From Thermococcus pacificus (GTDB lineage Archaea > Methanobacteriota_B > Thermococci > Thermococcales > Thermococcaceae), in assembly GCF_002214485.1 (NCBI RefSeq), contig NZ_CP015102.1, forward strand, positions 1,178,001 to 1,242,000: DNA of 64,000 nt, written 5' to 3'. Made by a program: the position numbers and the translations under genes. Numbering within the stretch: position 1 is the stretch's first letter; each line of letters starts with the position of its first letter. Positions 1 to 7,823 of this stretch are shown here, in pieces. The notes under the pieces were generated by a model. It made no database searches and was not told the DNA's origin. It was given only the letters and a program-made list of their open reading frames with translations.

Positions 1-1102
1 GGGTTTCGGTTATGCTCGGCGCGAGGCTGACTATACGCTGGGGCTCCTTGTCTATGGTTACAGTCCTGCCCTCGAAATCTGTAACCGTCAGCGGGTAGCT
101 TACTTTGAACGCCTCGGGGTGGAGGAGTCCGGCGATGGTCTTGAGCCCCTCTAAAACCCTCGGGCTTGGGTGTATCAGGTCGTTCTCATTTTCGATGACG
201 TAGACCTTCCCATCTCTGGCGGCCTTGGTGTTCGCCAGCGGGCCGTTGTAAACGTCCTGGACGGTCATACCGCAGTGGGGGGTGAGGATTATGACCTCCG
301 GGTTCCTTTCAATCACCTGCTCCTGGCTTACTGTGGGCCACCCGGTTGTGTCGTTGAATACGTTCCTTCCGCCGGCGAGCTCGATGACGTCGCTTATGAA
401 AGTACCCCCACCGGCGGTCATGAGCGGATTGTTCCAGACAACGTAGAAGACGCTGAGTTTTGGATAGCCCTTAACGGTGGAGTTTATCGCTTCAATGTTG
501 GATTTAAACTCACTGATAACTTTTCTGGCGTTGTTCTCCGCGTTGAACACCTTGCCGAGAAGCTCGAGAGCCAGAGGTATGTCGTCCATGCTGTGAGGAT
601 CAACGACGACAACCGGCGCTATCTTCTCCAGCTCGTCGAGAATAGCCATTGAATAGCTGTCCACGAGTATTATGTCCGGGTTGAGTGAGGCTATGATCTC
701 GAGGTTGGCGTACTTGCCGTAGCCGCCGACACGGGTGACGTTGCTGACCTCAGGCGGGAAGTCGTCGAACTGCGTGACACCGACGACCCTGTCGAAGAGC
801 CCCAGATAATAGAGGTCTTCCGTTATGCTGGGGGCCAGCGTGACAACCCTGCGGGGCTCTTTCTCTATCGTAACGGTTCTGTTGGAAAAGTCAGTGATAG
901 TCAGGGGATAGTATGGCTTCTCAGTCTCCGTTGCCGTGGGGCTGCTTGTAGTTGTGGTCTCAGTTGGTGTAAAGCTGGAAGTCGTCTCCGGGACGGATGT
1001 AGTCGGTGATGGGGTCTTAGTAGTGGTTTCGCCGCTTATGCAGCCGCTGGCCACGACGGCCCCGAGAAACAGTACAATGAGCAAGAGTGCGGTCCTTTTC
1101 AT
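1..1102 (-). CDS. Helical-backbone metal/cobalamin-type ABC substrate-binding lipoprotein, duplicated domain, C-terminus outside window
   Basis: The frame is open from an ATG at 1102 to the left edge, 367 residues, with no stop. Residues 1-20 are a signal peptide with lipobox V-A-S-G-C21, followed by a Thr/Ser/Pro-rich linker (about 25-62) that would tether the protein to the outer face of the membrane. A BtuF/FhuD-type periplasmic-binding domain (PF01497 family) begins near residue 64 with YPLTITDFSNRTVTIEKEP and LAPSITE. Near residue 334 the same motif returns (YPLTVTDFEGRTVTIDKEP, LAPSITE), so a second binding domain starts just before the edge. Members bind iron-siderophore, haem or cobalamin for import; the ligand is not readable. 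The start has GGTGG upstream and its own TATA at 1147-1157. Confidence 0.85.
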   Translation of the reverse strand, partial: MKRTALLLIVLFLGAVVASGCISGETTTKTPSPTTSVPETTSSFTPTETTTTSSPTATETEKPYYPLTITDFSNRTVTIEKEPRRVVTLAPSITEDLYYLGLFDRVVGVTQFDDFPPEVSNVTRVGGYGKYANLEIIASLNPDIILVDSYSMAILDELEKIAPVVVVDPHSMDDIPLALELLGKVFNAENNARKVISEFKSNIEAINSTVKGYPKLSVFYVVWNNPLMTAGGGTFISDVIELAGGRNVFNDTTGWPTVSQEQVIERNPEVIILTPHCGMTVQDVYNGPLANTKAARDGKVYVIENENDLIHPSPRVLEGLKTIAGLLHPEAFKVSYPLTVTDFEGRTVTIDKEPQRIVSLAPSITET

Positions 1103-1146
1103 TTCAACCACCTGGATTATTTGTCCACTAGTGATTGGGGTGGGGG

Positions 1147-1157
1147 TATATAAGCTT
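1147..1157 (-). promoter_or_regulatory. BRE/TATA box of the binding-protein gene
   Basis: Read on the minus strand this is AAGCTTATATA, an archaeal BRE plus TATA box about 45 bases before the ATG at 1102. It is followed by a C-run and CCCCAAT...ACT, which resembles the sequence after the TATA of the neighbouring HTH-CBS gene. Confidence 0.7.
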
Positions 1158-1212
1158 GTTGGATATTTTGGCCATAGAGGCATAATGAGAGAAAAGGTTG
1201 AATGCCGGGATT

Positions 1213-1785
1213 TCAGTCCCTGCCCCTTCCAATCCTGAATATATCCACGCGGGTTATGATTCCCACTATCCTCCCTTCCCGATCCTGGACAAGAACTGCC
1301 GGGTGTTCCTCTAGCAGGTACTTGACTACCTCAAGGTCCTCGTCCTCACTGACTATTGGGAACGGCTCCTCCATGACTTCCATGACCTTGTGATCGTAGA
1401 TGTCCTCGTACTCGAGGCTCTGCCTTACAAGGGTCTTCTCGGTGACTGAGCCGACAACCTTGTTGCCCGCTATCACGGGGATCTGGGAGATGTTGTGTTT
1501 GTTCATGAGCTTAATAACGTTTTCAATGGTCTCGTATGGTTTAACTGACAGAACAGGAGATGACATGACGTCTCTTGCCGTGAGCTGGGTCTTTTTGCAT
1601 TCCAGAAGGGCCTGAAGAATTCGGTTGAACGTGGAGAGCCTTGGGTCGACTTTACCCGTCTCAAGCTTGGCTATATACGCCTGCGTTACCCCCGCCCTCT
1701 CCGCGAGCTCCTCTTGGGTTATCCCCAGCTCCTTTCGAATTCGGCGTATCTCTCTGGGGTCTATCGGCCGGGGTATTGCTACCAT
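1213..1785 (-). CDS. XRE-family HTH regulator with paired CBS domains
   Basis: 190 residues. Residues 8-62 form an XRE-type helix-turn-helix (ELGITQEELAERAGVTQAYIAKLE). Residues about 70-188 are two CBS repeats (ARDVMSSPVLSVKP... and KVMEVMEEPFPIVSEDE...), a module that usually binds adenosine nucleotides or SAM. The architecture implies a DNA-binding repressor or activator tuned by a nucleotide ligand. The longer reading frame to 1929 would overlap the H/ACA RNA; the ATG at 1785 follows GGTGGTTATGT and a TATA at 1821-1831, so it is the better start. It lies directly upstream of the binding-protein gene on the same strand and may regulate it. Confidence 0.9.
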   Translation of the reverse strand: MVAIPRPIDPREIRRIRKELGITQEELAERAGVTQAYIAKLETGKVDPRLSTFNRILQALLECKKTQLTARDVMSSPVLSVKPYETIENVIKLMNKHNISQIPVIAGNKVVGSVTEKTLVRQSLEYEDIYDHKVMEVMEEPFPIVSEDEDLEVVKYLLEEHPAVLVQDREGRIVGIITRVDIFRIGRGRD

Positions 1786-1820
1786 ACATAACCACCGGTT
1801 ATTGACTCCAGTATTGGGGG

Positions 1821-1831
1821 GATATAAGCTT
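1821..1831 (-). promoter_or_regulatory. BRE/TATA box of the HTH-CBS gene
   Basis: AAGCTTATATC on the minus strand, about 36-46 bases before the ATG at 1785, followed by a C6 run and CCAATACTGG. The arrangement is very like the promoter at 1147-1157. Confidence 0.7.
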
Positions 1832-1851
1832 TCCGTAGAAACACGTCGAAA

Positions 1852-1980
1852 TGTGGGCCGGGCACAGAGGCCCGCGGTCATCGCTCGCGCGGGTGGATGC
1901 TCCCGGCCCTGTGGGCTCGGCGTGAGCACGCTCCGCTCACGGAACCCGATACCTCGCGGAGGCGGGTTAACCGAGCCCGT
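1852..1980 (-). ncRNA. Double-hairpin box H/ACA guide RNA
   Basis: GC-rich intergenic RNA with two hairpins, each closed by 8 perfect pairs and each followed by ACA. Hairpin 1: GGGCTCGG (1978-1971) pairs with CCGAGCCC (1920-1913), ACA at 1912-1910. Hairpin 2: GGGCCGGG (1909-1902) pairs with CCCGGCCC (1862-1855), ACA at 1854-1852. Hairpin 2 has a clean pseudouridine pocket, an upper stem CCCGCG/CGCGGG and a GA...GATGA loop suited to L7Ae binding; its top-of-pocket to ACA distance is 16. In hairpin 1 the pocket strands TTAACC and GCTCACG complement CGUGAGC-U-G-GGUU, the conserved 23S segment around E. coli U2580. A TATA-like TTTAAATTT lies at about 2031-2039. Target is inference. Confidence 0.75.
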
Positions 1981-2050
1981 GCGAGGAGACTTATTGTCCC
2001 CTCACTGTCGGCGATTAAGAATTGGTGGTGAAATTTAAAAACCTGCCCCT

Positions 2051-2920
2051 TCATGCGGTCGAGATCAGGATGACGCCCACAACCGCCAGAAGGAGTCCCT
2101 CGAGTATTTTCCTGTTAGGGGGCTCCTTCAGGAGGAGTATCGCGAGGGCAGAGGCTATGATGGGATTTATCGCCGACACTGGTGCGGCTATCTGAGAACC
2201 GACGCTGCTCACGGAGTACACAAAGAAGTACTGGCCTACTAGCAGGCCGCTGAGAGCGGCACCGGCGAGGATCGCCAGCTCCCGCAGGGTAACCCTTCTG
2301 AGCTCCGGAAGGTACTTCGGGAGGAAAATCGAAACCCCTATTGCCGCGGACATCATCCTCAGCCCGGCGAGCGCCAGCACGTCTATGTATCCGGTCAGCC
2401 AGTCCATTGTGAATATAGCGAGACTCCATGAGATTGGCGCAAGCACTGCGAAGATGAAGCCCTTTGGATCGGCCCGCTCCTCTTCTTCTGCCCTGCGGAC
2501 CAGGATTATCGCGGAAACAACCAGCCCCGCTCCGAGGAGTATCTGGGGGCTTATCTCCCTTCCGAGGAAGAGGAAGGCCCACAGTATCACCCAGAGCGGA
2601 TAGGTAGATGTTATAGGAACCGTCCTGGAGACGCCCATCATGTTGAGGGCGTGGAGGTAGAAGTAGTCCCCGATGACAAAGCCGAACATTGATGAGATGA
2701 AGGCTATGGCGAGCAGTTCCGGAGAGAGTGCTAGGACCTGCGAGAAAGTGCCGTTCACAAGGAATATCACCGCAAACGCCACAGCAACTATGTAAAGGCG
2801 GATTATGTTGACCGCTACCGGGGTTCTGTCCCTCATGCCCACCTTTAGGAGGATCGTTGAGCTTGCCCACGAGAGTGCCGAGATAAGTGCCGCCAAAATT
2901 CCGAGGATGAGCGTGCTCAT
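2051..2920 (-). CDS. EamA/DMT family membrane transporter
   Basis: 289 residues, the usual length for the drug/metabolite transporter family, with about ten hydrophobic helices arranged as two EamA repeats (roughly 5-135 and 150-285). The first repeat begins GILAALISALSWASSTILLKVG, the second FIFAVLAPISWSLAIFTMDW. The positive loop RRAEEEERADPKG separates the halves. It sits in the cytoplasmic membrane; substrate unknown (metabolites or amino acids in characterised relatives). A TATA TTTTTAAAT at about 2944-2952 places the transcription start within a few bases of the ATG and there is no Shine-Dalgarno, so it is probably leaderless. No operon partner. Confidence 0.9.
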   Translation of the reverse strand: MSTLILGILAALISALSWASSTILLKVGMRDRTPVAVNIIRLYIVAVAFAVIFLVNGTFSQVLALSPELLAIAFISSMFGFVIGDYFYLHALNMMGVSRTVPITSTYPLWVILWAFLFLGREISPQILLGAGLVVSAIILVRRAEEEERADPKGFIFAVLAPISWSLAIFTMDWLTGYIDVLALAGLRMMSAAIGVSIFLPKYLPELRRVTLRELAILAGAALSGLLVGQYFFVYSVSSVGSQIAAPVSAINPIIASALAILLLKEPPNRKILEGLLLAVVGVILISTA

Positions 2921-3012
2921 GAGAGATGAAAGGGAATGTTTAATTTAAAAACTTAGCGTTTAGATGCCTGACGAAATGCCACCAAAGTTATTAATCCTCT
3001 TGCAAACTTTGG

Positions 3013-3072
3013 GGCGATGATGACCTCGGCAGAGCTGACGCAAGGATGATGACGATCTTGAGTGCTGATTAG
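3013..3072 (+). ncRNA. Box C/D methylation guide RNA
   Basis: All four boxes are present with archaeal spacing: C ATGATGA 3017-3023, guide of 11 bases, D' CTGA 3035-3038, 7-base gap, C' ATGATGA 3046-3052, guide of 12 bases, D CTGA 3065-3068. By the N+5 rule the D guide would methylate C in CACUCAAGAUCG and the D' guide G in CUCUGCCGAGG. A TATA-like AGTTATTAAT at about 2984-2993 is correctly placed. The target RNA is not identified here. Confidence 0.85.
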
Positions 3073-3118
3073 AACGTCATGATGGGAAGATGTAGAAAAG
3101 AGGAGGGCTTGGCGGTGA

Positions 3119-4834
3119 TCAGCGAAGGATAACGCTCAGCCTCTTGAGGTTCATATTGACGCCGTACTCCCTAGACACGTCCTTGATGACCCTCTGGATC
3201 GTCGAAGTTATGTCTCTCTTTATCTTCTCGTCGGAGATTCCGGAGAACGAGCCGAAAAGGCCTCCGACATTTTCTCTAAGGAAGCTGGCCTCAATGTCAA
3301 CATAGACCGTTGAGCCTTTGACCTCGTGGTTGAGCTTGAGCCACTTGAAGGTCACCCTCGGCACGAGCTTCAGCTCAGCGTGCACCCTGTTCTTGAGGGT
3401 CTCTATGGCGGGCTCTATGCGGCTCTTGAGCACAGTCTCCTCGCTCTCCTTCTTCTTCTCCTCGGTGAGGGTTGAGAGTTCGTCTATCCCAGCCTGTTTG
3501 AGGAGCTGTTCAACCTCCTTCTCCAGGAGTTCTTTCTTGGCAAGGATTTCCGCGGCCTTGCTGCTTGCCTCAACGCCATCTGAAATCCTTGTGGTGGTCG
3601 AGGGTGCGGTCTTGGTTATTGTTTTTACCTCAACGTTGTGGACGGTTATGTAGCGGTTGAGAGTTCTCCCGAGCTCCCGGGCGTGCCTGCCGACAACATC
3701 TCTAACGACTCTCTGGACTTCGTCCTCTGCCATCTTGGCCTCGGCCACCATGGAGAGGTTGATCTCGAACTCCCTCCGTCCTTTAATGTCGAAGTGGGCC
3801 TTGTCGACCTTTATGCCCGCGCTCTCTATTTCGGCCACGACGGTTCTGGCGAATGCACTGAAGTAGGGCCAAACGTCCTCGAGGACCGAGAGGACTATCT
3901 TCCCGTCCTTGGTGACGTTGGCGGTCTTCTTCTTGTCCTTGTCCACTATCTCCTGTGGCCTTACCTCCTGACCGTCGATGATGACGCTTACGTCCCTGAT
4001 TATCGGCTTTATCTCGGCCTCCCTGAGGAGGACAGGAGCGTACTTGCTGACGGCGTGGAGCATCCTCTTCTCCGCTATCTCGATGTCCCTCGATCCACCC
4101 GTGGAATTTCCGTAGATGTGGACGTTAAGGTAGACTACCCCATCACCCACGTTTGCGTCGAACTCTATCCTGTTTATTGTCAGGCCCCTTATCCTCTTGG
4201 CCTCCTTGAGGAGGTCTTCCGCGTACACGTGGAACGCCTTCTCGGGCATCTTTCCCCCGCTCATCTTTATGATTACCTCTGGCTTTCCGAAGGGGGCGGG
4301 CTTCGGCTTTTCCGCTGGAGTTTCCACCACCGCTGGTGGCCGGGGAGTCGGGGTGGTACTGGTGCTCGTCGCTGAGGGGGGCTCTTTTTTCGGCAGTTCG
4401 GGCTCCTTCTCTTCCACGGGCTTCTTTTCCCCTGAGGGAGGCCCTCCTTCGTGAGCCTTAAGGAGTTCTTCCAGGGGCGTCTTGGGGGTCTGAGCGTACA
4501 CATCAACGTTATCTGCCACTGATAGTTTGAGCTCAAGCTCATCGAGAGGGTAAACGTCAACGACCATTGGTTTGCCAATGAATGACTTTAGCATTCTGAT
4601 TGCTTCCTCCCCCGAGAGGTTCTGTTTGGTGTCAAGAACGAGGCACTCCGCCGCGAGCACCTTGGACCTGTCGAGGAGGACGGTTACGTAGTATTTCCCT
4701 TTTGCATCTTTGGTGAATATCTTCAGAAATGCCCCATTCCCCTGGGATAACGCCCTCTGAATGAGTCCTGCAAGCTCCTCTGCAGAGGTCACCACCATGT
4801 TTTCCAGGAGCGGGCTCTTGTCAGGCAGTTGCAT
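3119..4834 (-). CDS. DUF2226-like large charged protein, function unknown
   Basis: 571 residues from the ATG that follows GGTGATGGGA; two further in-frame starts (4846 and 4798) are possible because a strong TATA at 4852-4860 is very close. The N-terminal 110 residues resemble the archaeal DUF2226 domain (LPDKSPLLENMVVTSAEELAG...). A Pro/Lys/Glu/Thr linker follows (about 135-185), then three similar alpha/beta repeats containing paired predicted helices (for example AEDEVQRVVRDVVGRHARELGR) and a coiled segment (ILAKKELLEKEVEQLLKQAG). The alternation of beta strands of polar sequence suggests a cytoplasmic, multi-domain scaffold, but no catalytic motif is visible. Divergent from the DHH protein gene. 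Confidence 0.75.
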   Translation of the reverse strand: MQLPDKSPLLENMVVTSAEELAGLIQRALSQGNGAFLKIFTKDAKGKYYVTVLLDRSKVLAAECLVLDTKQNLSGEEAIRMLKSFIGKPMVVDVYPLDELELKLSVADNVDVYAQTPKTPLEELLKAHEGGPPSGEKKPVEEKEPELPKKEPPSATSTSTTPTPRPPAVVETPAEKPKPAPFGKPEVIIKMSGGKMPEKAFHVYAEDLLKEAKRIRGLTINRIEFDANVGDGVVYLNVHIYGNSTGGSRDIEIAEKRMLHAVSKYAPVLLREAEIKPIIRDVSVIIDGQEVRPQEIVDKDKKKTANVTKDGKIVLSVLEDVWPYFSAFARTVVAEIESAGIKVDKAHFDIKGRREFEINLSMVAEAKMAEDEVQRVVRDVVGRHARELGRTLNRYITVHNVEVKTITKTAPSTTTRISDGVEASSKAAEILAKKELLEKEVEQLLKQAGIDELSTLTEEKKKESEETVLKSRIEPAIETLKNRVHAELKLVPRVTFKWLKLNHEVKGSTVYVDIEASFLRENVGGLFGSFSGISDEKIKRDITSTIQRVIKDVSREYGVNMNLKRLSVILR

Positions 4835-4851
4835 TCCCATCACCATTAGCT

Positions 4852-4922
4852 ATATATATCCCTCAACCAAAGAAATCCCGAGAGGAGTTTCATCGTCTTA
4901 GTATACTGACGCTTGTATTTAA
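4852..4922. promoter_or_regulatory. Divergent promoters between DUF2226-like and TrkA-N/DHH genes
   Basis: On the minus strand GATATATATA (4851-4860) serves the DUF2226-like gene; on the plus strand TATTTAAAC (4915-4923) serves the TrkA-N/DHH gene. Both lie so close to the start codons that very short leaders are expected. Confidence 0.55.
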
Positions 4923-4945
4923 ACATTATTGTGCAGGTGGGAATT

Positions 4946-6409
4946 ATGCGGGTGCTGGTGTTGGGAGGAGGTGCCCTCGGCCGTTCGGTGGCCGAGTCGC
5001 TAAAGGGAGAATTCGACGTAACGATAATCGAGAAGGACGAGATAAGGGCCCAGGCCCTTGAGGAGAGTGGCTTTACGGTCATCAAAGGAGACTTTTCCTA
5101 CACCGCGACGCTCCTGAAGGCCGGCATCGACCGGGCCGAACTGGTTATTATCACGACAATGGACCTGGACACGATAAGGAAGACGGTTTACGTCATCAGA
5201 ACCAACAACCGGGAAGTCCCAATACTCACGGTTCTTCCGGATGACGTAAACCTTGAGGATCTGGTTTCCCAGATAAACGAGGAGTACGAGGCGGAAGTTA
5301 AGATCGACTACACGATCTCCCCGAGGAGTGCTCTCAGGGATGCGATAGTCAAGACCGTTGAGATTACGGGAGAGAAAAAGAGCGCAAACCTCCTCGTCAG
5401 GAAGCTCAAGGAGCTCAAGGCCCAGGATGATTCCCTCCTCATACTGATGCACGACAACCCCGACCCGGACGCGATAGCCAGTGCCGCGGCACTCAGCGTC
5501 ATAGCCCAGACCCTCGGCTTCAAGACCCAGGTCGCTTACGGAGGCGAAATAGCCCATCACGAGAACAGAGCCTTCGTTAACCTCCTTGGGGTCGAGCTTA
5601 GAAAGGTCTCCCGGGGTTCCTACGAGCTGAAGCGCTATCCGTTCATCGCCCTCGTCGACTGCCAGCCCAACGGCAACCTCACCACGCTCGAACAGGAGGA
5701 CTACGAGAAGATAAAGGTTATAATCGACCATCACCAGATACTCCAGCACCTCCAGGAGCTCATTCCGGAGGACGCTTTCCTGGACATAAGGCCGGAAGTC
5801 CACTCTTCATCCTCCATACTCGCCGAGTACCTCAGAATGCTGAACATCTCACTCTCGCCCCTCCTCGCCACGGCCCTGTTCTACGGCATCTACATCGACA
5901 CCAAGAAGTTCTCCAAGCTCAGTCACGTTGACCTGAAGGCCATCGAGTTCCTTGCAGGTAAGGTGGACTACGAGCTGCTCGACAAGATAGAACACCCGGA
6001 CATCAGCACCGAGACCGCGGAGATACTCGCGAGGGCCATCCTCAACAGGCGCATCTACAAGAACGTCGTCATAAGCAACGTTGGCTTCATAACGAACCGC
6101 GACGCAATAGCTGAATCGGCGGATTTCCTGCTGAGGCTCGAGGGCATAACCACCGTCCTCGTTTTCGGTATCGTGGACGACAGGATAGAGATGTCCGCGA
6201 GAACGCGCGATGTTAGGGTCAACATTGGCGCTGTTCTGCGGGAGGCCTTTGGCGACATAGGCAGCGGTGGAGGTCATTCCCAGTCCGGTGGTGCGAGGGT
6301 TCCACTCGGAATCTTCAAGCTCGCCAAGGACAAGAATTCGCTCCTGAGACTGGTTGAAGAGGCAATAACAGAAAAGTTCCTCGAGGCGTTAAAAGTTAAA
6401 GAGGGCTGA
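4946..6409 (+). CDS. TrkA-N domain fused to DHH/DHHA1 phosphoesterase
   Basis: 487 residues. Residues 1-120 are an NAD-binding TrkA-N (RCK-like) Rossmann domain with GGGALGRSVAE and the acidic end of beta-2 (IIEKDE). From about 150 a DHH phosphoesterase follows with the metal ligands MHDNPDPDAIAS, VDCQ, IIDHHQ and YIDTKKF, then the DHHA1 domain with GSGGGHSQSGGA. DHH/DHHA1 enzymes of the NrnA/GdpP group cleave short oligonucleotides or cyclic dinucleotides; the RCK-like sensor in front suggests ligand control. Substrate cannot be told from sequence. The ATG chosen follows GGTGGGAATT. The stop abuts base for base the stop of the convergent PRC-barrel gene. Confidence 0.88.
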   Translation: MRVLVLGGGALGRSVAESLKGEFDVTIIEKDEIRAQALEESGFTVIKGDFSYTATLLKAGIDRAELVIITTMDLDTIRKTVYVIRTNNREVPILTVLPDDVNLEDLVSQINEEYEAEVKIDYTISPRSALRDAIVKTVEITGEKKSANLLVRKLKELKAQDDSLLILMHDNPDPDAIASAAALSVIAQTLGFKTQVAYGGEIAHHENRAFVNLLGVELRKVSRGSYELKRYPFIALVDCQPNGNLTTLEQEDYEKIKVIIDHHQILQHLQELIPEDAFLDIRPEVHSSSSILAEYLRMLNISLSPLLATALFYGIYIDTKKFSKLSHVDLKAIEFLAGKVDYELLDKIEHPDISTETAEILARAILNRRIYKNVVISNVGFITNRDAIAESADFLLRLEGITTVLVFGIVDDRIEMSARTRDVRVNIGAVLREAFGDIGSGGGHSQSGGARVPLGIFKLAKDKNSLLRLVEEAITEKFLEALKVKEG

Positions 6410-6619
6410 TTACTCCTCCTTTGCTTTTACCAGTATTATATCCCCTATCGCTGTAACCCTCTCATAGGGCACGCCGACCTTCTCCCCGGGCAGTCCAAGG
6501 GCGAGTACCTTTCCCCTGCCCCTGTCGATTTCAATCAGTATCTCGTCGACATAGCCGACGTAGTAGCCCCTGGTGTTGTAAATCTGCTTCCCGTAGAGCT
6601 TTGAGAGGCGCATCACCAT
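6410..6619 (-). CDS. PRC-barrel domain protein
   Basis: 69 residues, essentially one PRC-barrel domain: RLSKLYGKQIYNTRGYYVGYVDEILIEIDRG...VPYERVTAIGDIILV. Stand-alone archaeal PRC-barrel proteins are small beta-barrels related to RimM and photosynthetic reaction-centre H domains, and in archaea are linked to RNA processing or, as CdpB homologues, to cell division. The ATG follows GGTGATTAAA; a TATA GTTTAAATA lies at 6651-6659, so the gene is transcribed alone. A GTG nine bases upstream would only add three residues and cover the ribosome binding site. Confidence 0.88.
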   Translation of the reverse strand: MVMRLSKLYGKQIYNTRGYYVGYVDEILIEIDRGRGKVLALGLPGEKVGVPYERVTAIGDIILVKAKEE

Positions 6620-6660
6620 TTTAATCACCGGATTTAGTTGTCCGCGAACGTATTTAAACG

Positions 6661-7188
6661 TTACCTCCTTGAGATGTTCCTCGCCATCTCAAAGGCCCAC
6701 CTTGCGAAGAGCGCGAAGAAGACCAGTATCGCGCCCATTACCCCGACCACGAAAAGGCTCATCACGGCTCCCTCTGTGCCCTGCAGGGGCTCGTATCCTT
6801 TGAATGTTAGCATCGCCACTGCAAAGCCGCCAAAGTAGCTCAGGGGTGCGAGGAACATGTCCAGATAGTTCTCAGGTCCTATGGTCATCAGAACTGCCAT
6901 CACAACGGCTATGAAGGCGTAGATACGGGCCGGGTCAACGTTAGTCACCATCCAGAGGGCCGCCAGAAGCGACGTCGCGAGGAAGCCGAGGGGAAAAGCT
7001 GAGGCAGAGGCCCTCAGCTCGAGCCGGTACTTCAGGCTCAGCAGGATTCCCGCGACAAGTCCTGCATATATCAGGTACACGGCTTTTTCGTTCTCCCCGC
7101 TGGATGAGTATAGCGAGACGGCGATGGCGAAGCCGACGAAAGAGCCAACGCCTGCCCAGGTCAGCAGAGACTTCCAGTTCACCATCAT
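6661..7188 (-). CDS. Integral membrane protein of unknown function
   Basis: 175 residues with about six hydrophobic helices (for example [72 protein letters not shown]) and a short basic C-terminus. No family was recognised. It begins with an ATGA overlap on the stop of ribK, preceded by GGTCGTGAAAG, so it is translated as the last gene of the translin-nfi-ribK unit. Location with ribK hints at a flavin or riboflavin role, for instance transport, but nothing in the sequence proves this. Confidence 0.8.
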   Translation of the reverse strand: MMVNWKSLLTWAGVGSFVGFAIAVSLYSSSGENEKAVYLIYAGLVAGILLSLKYRLELRASASAFPLGFLATSLLAALWMVTNVDPARIYAFIAVVMAVLMTIGPENYLDMFLAPLSYFGGFAVAMLTFKGYEPLQGTEGAVMSLFVVGVMGAILVFFALFARWAFEMARNISRR

Positions 7189-7823
7189 TCTTTCACGACC
7201 CTTATGGTTATTTTGGATCCGTCCCTCAGGCCAAGCTCCTTCCTGAGGTACACCGGGGCGACTATCTCCGCTATCTTGGGCGGGTGGACGGTCCTTGAGG
7301 GTATCACTATCGCCCCTTCGACGTTCCCGATTCTAACGCGGTAGGCTTTGACGTCGCCGAAGGTCCTTCCCTCCCTTACGAAGCCCGGCAGGATTACGGG
7401 CCTGACGTTGCAGAGGGCATCAAACACTGTTTTCGGAAAGATGACCTTAACGTTCAGGGTTCCTGGATAGGGCTCAAAGCCGAGGTACTCCTTGATGAGG
7501 TGGGAATACTGCCTCACGTAATAGGCACCCTCCCCGATGCCCGAGATGACTTCCCCGATTATGACCCCGTTGTAGAGAACCTCTGATATTGCATCACAGA
7601 GATCCTCCAGAAAAGCCAGCCCCTTAGGGGTTATCTCCACGTAGGTCTTTTTGCCCTCAACGAACCTCTCGATGAGTCCATCACCTTCCATCTCATCGAG
7701 GAGCCTGAGAACCGACTGGGGGGAAATTCCCAGCTCGTCGGCGAGCTCTCTCATCGTTATCTTGACCCTTTCACCAATGGCATCCCTCCTGGCGAGCAGG
7801 ATGAGCATCTTTACCCTTTTCAT
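7185..7823 (-). CDS. ribK: CTP-dependent riboflavin kinase with N-terminal winged helix
   Basis: 212 residues. Residues 1-85 are a MarR-like winged helix ([30 protein letters not shown]). Residues 86-212 are the archaeal RibK domain, a cradle-loop barrel with [25 protein letters not shown], and [23 protein letters not shown], which makes FMN from riboflavin using CTP rather than ATP. In archaea the HTH-fused form (RbkR type) also acts as a riboflavin-gene regulator, so it may be bifunctional. Starts with an ATGA overlap on the endonuclease V gene. Confidence 0.93.
   Translation of the reverse strand: MKRVKMLILLARRDAIGERVKITMRELADELGISPQSVLRLLDEMEGDGLIERFVEGKKTYVEITPKGLAFLEDLCDAISEVLYNGVIIGEVISGIGEGAYYVRQYSHLIKEYLGFEPYPGTLNVKVIFPKTVFDALCNVRPVILPGFVREGRTFGDVKAYRVRIGNVEGAIVIPSRTVHPPKIAEIVAPVYLRKELGLRDGSKITIRVVKE

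Noticed and set aside
1786-1929. N-terminal extension of the HTH-CBS gene up to 1929
   Set aside because: It runs through the H/ACA RNA and the gene's own TATA box; residues show no family similarity, while the ATG at 1785 has a ribosome site.
5000-5803. 267-codon open frame antisense to the DHH gene
   Set aside because: Shadow frame: codon bias of the real gene leaves the antisense open. The same holds for other long antisense frames, for example 24079-25050, 28406-29371, 47286-48968 and 3638-4375.
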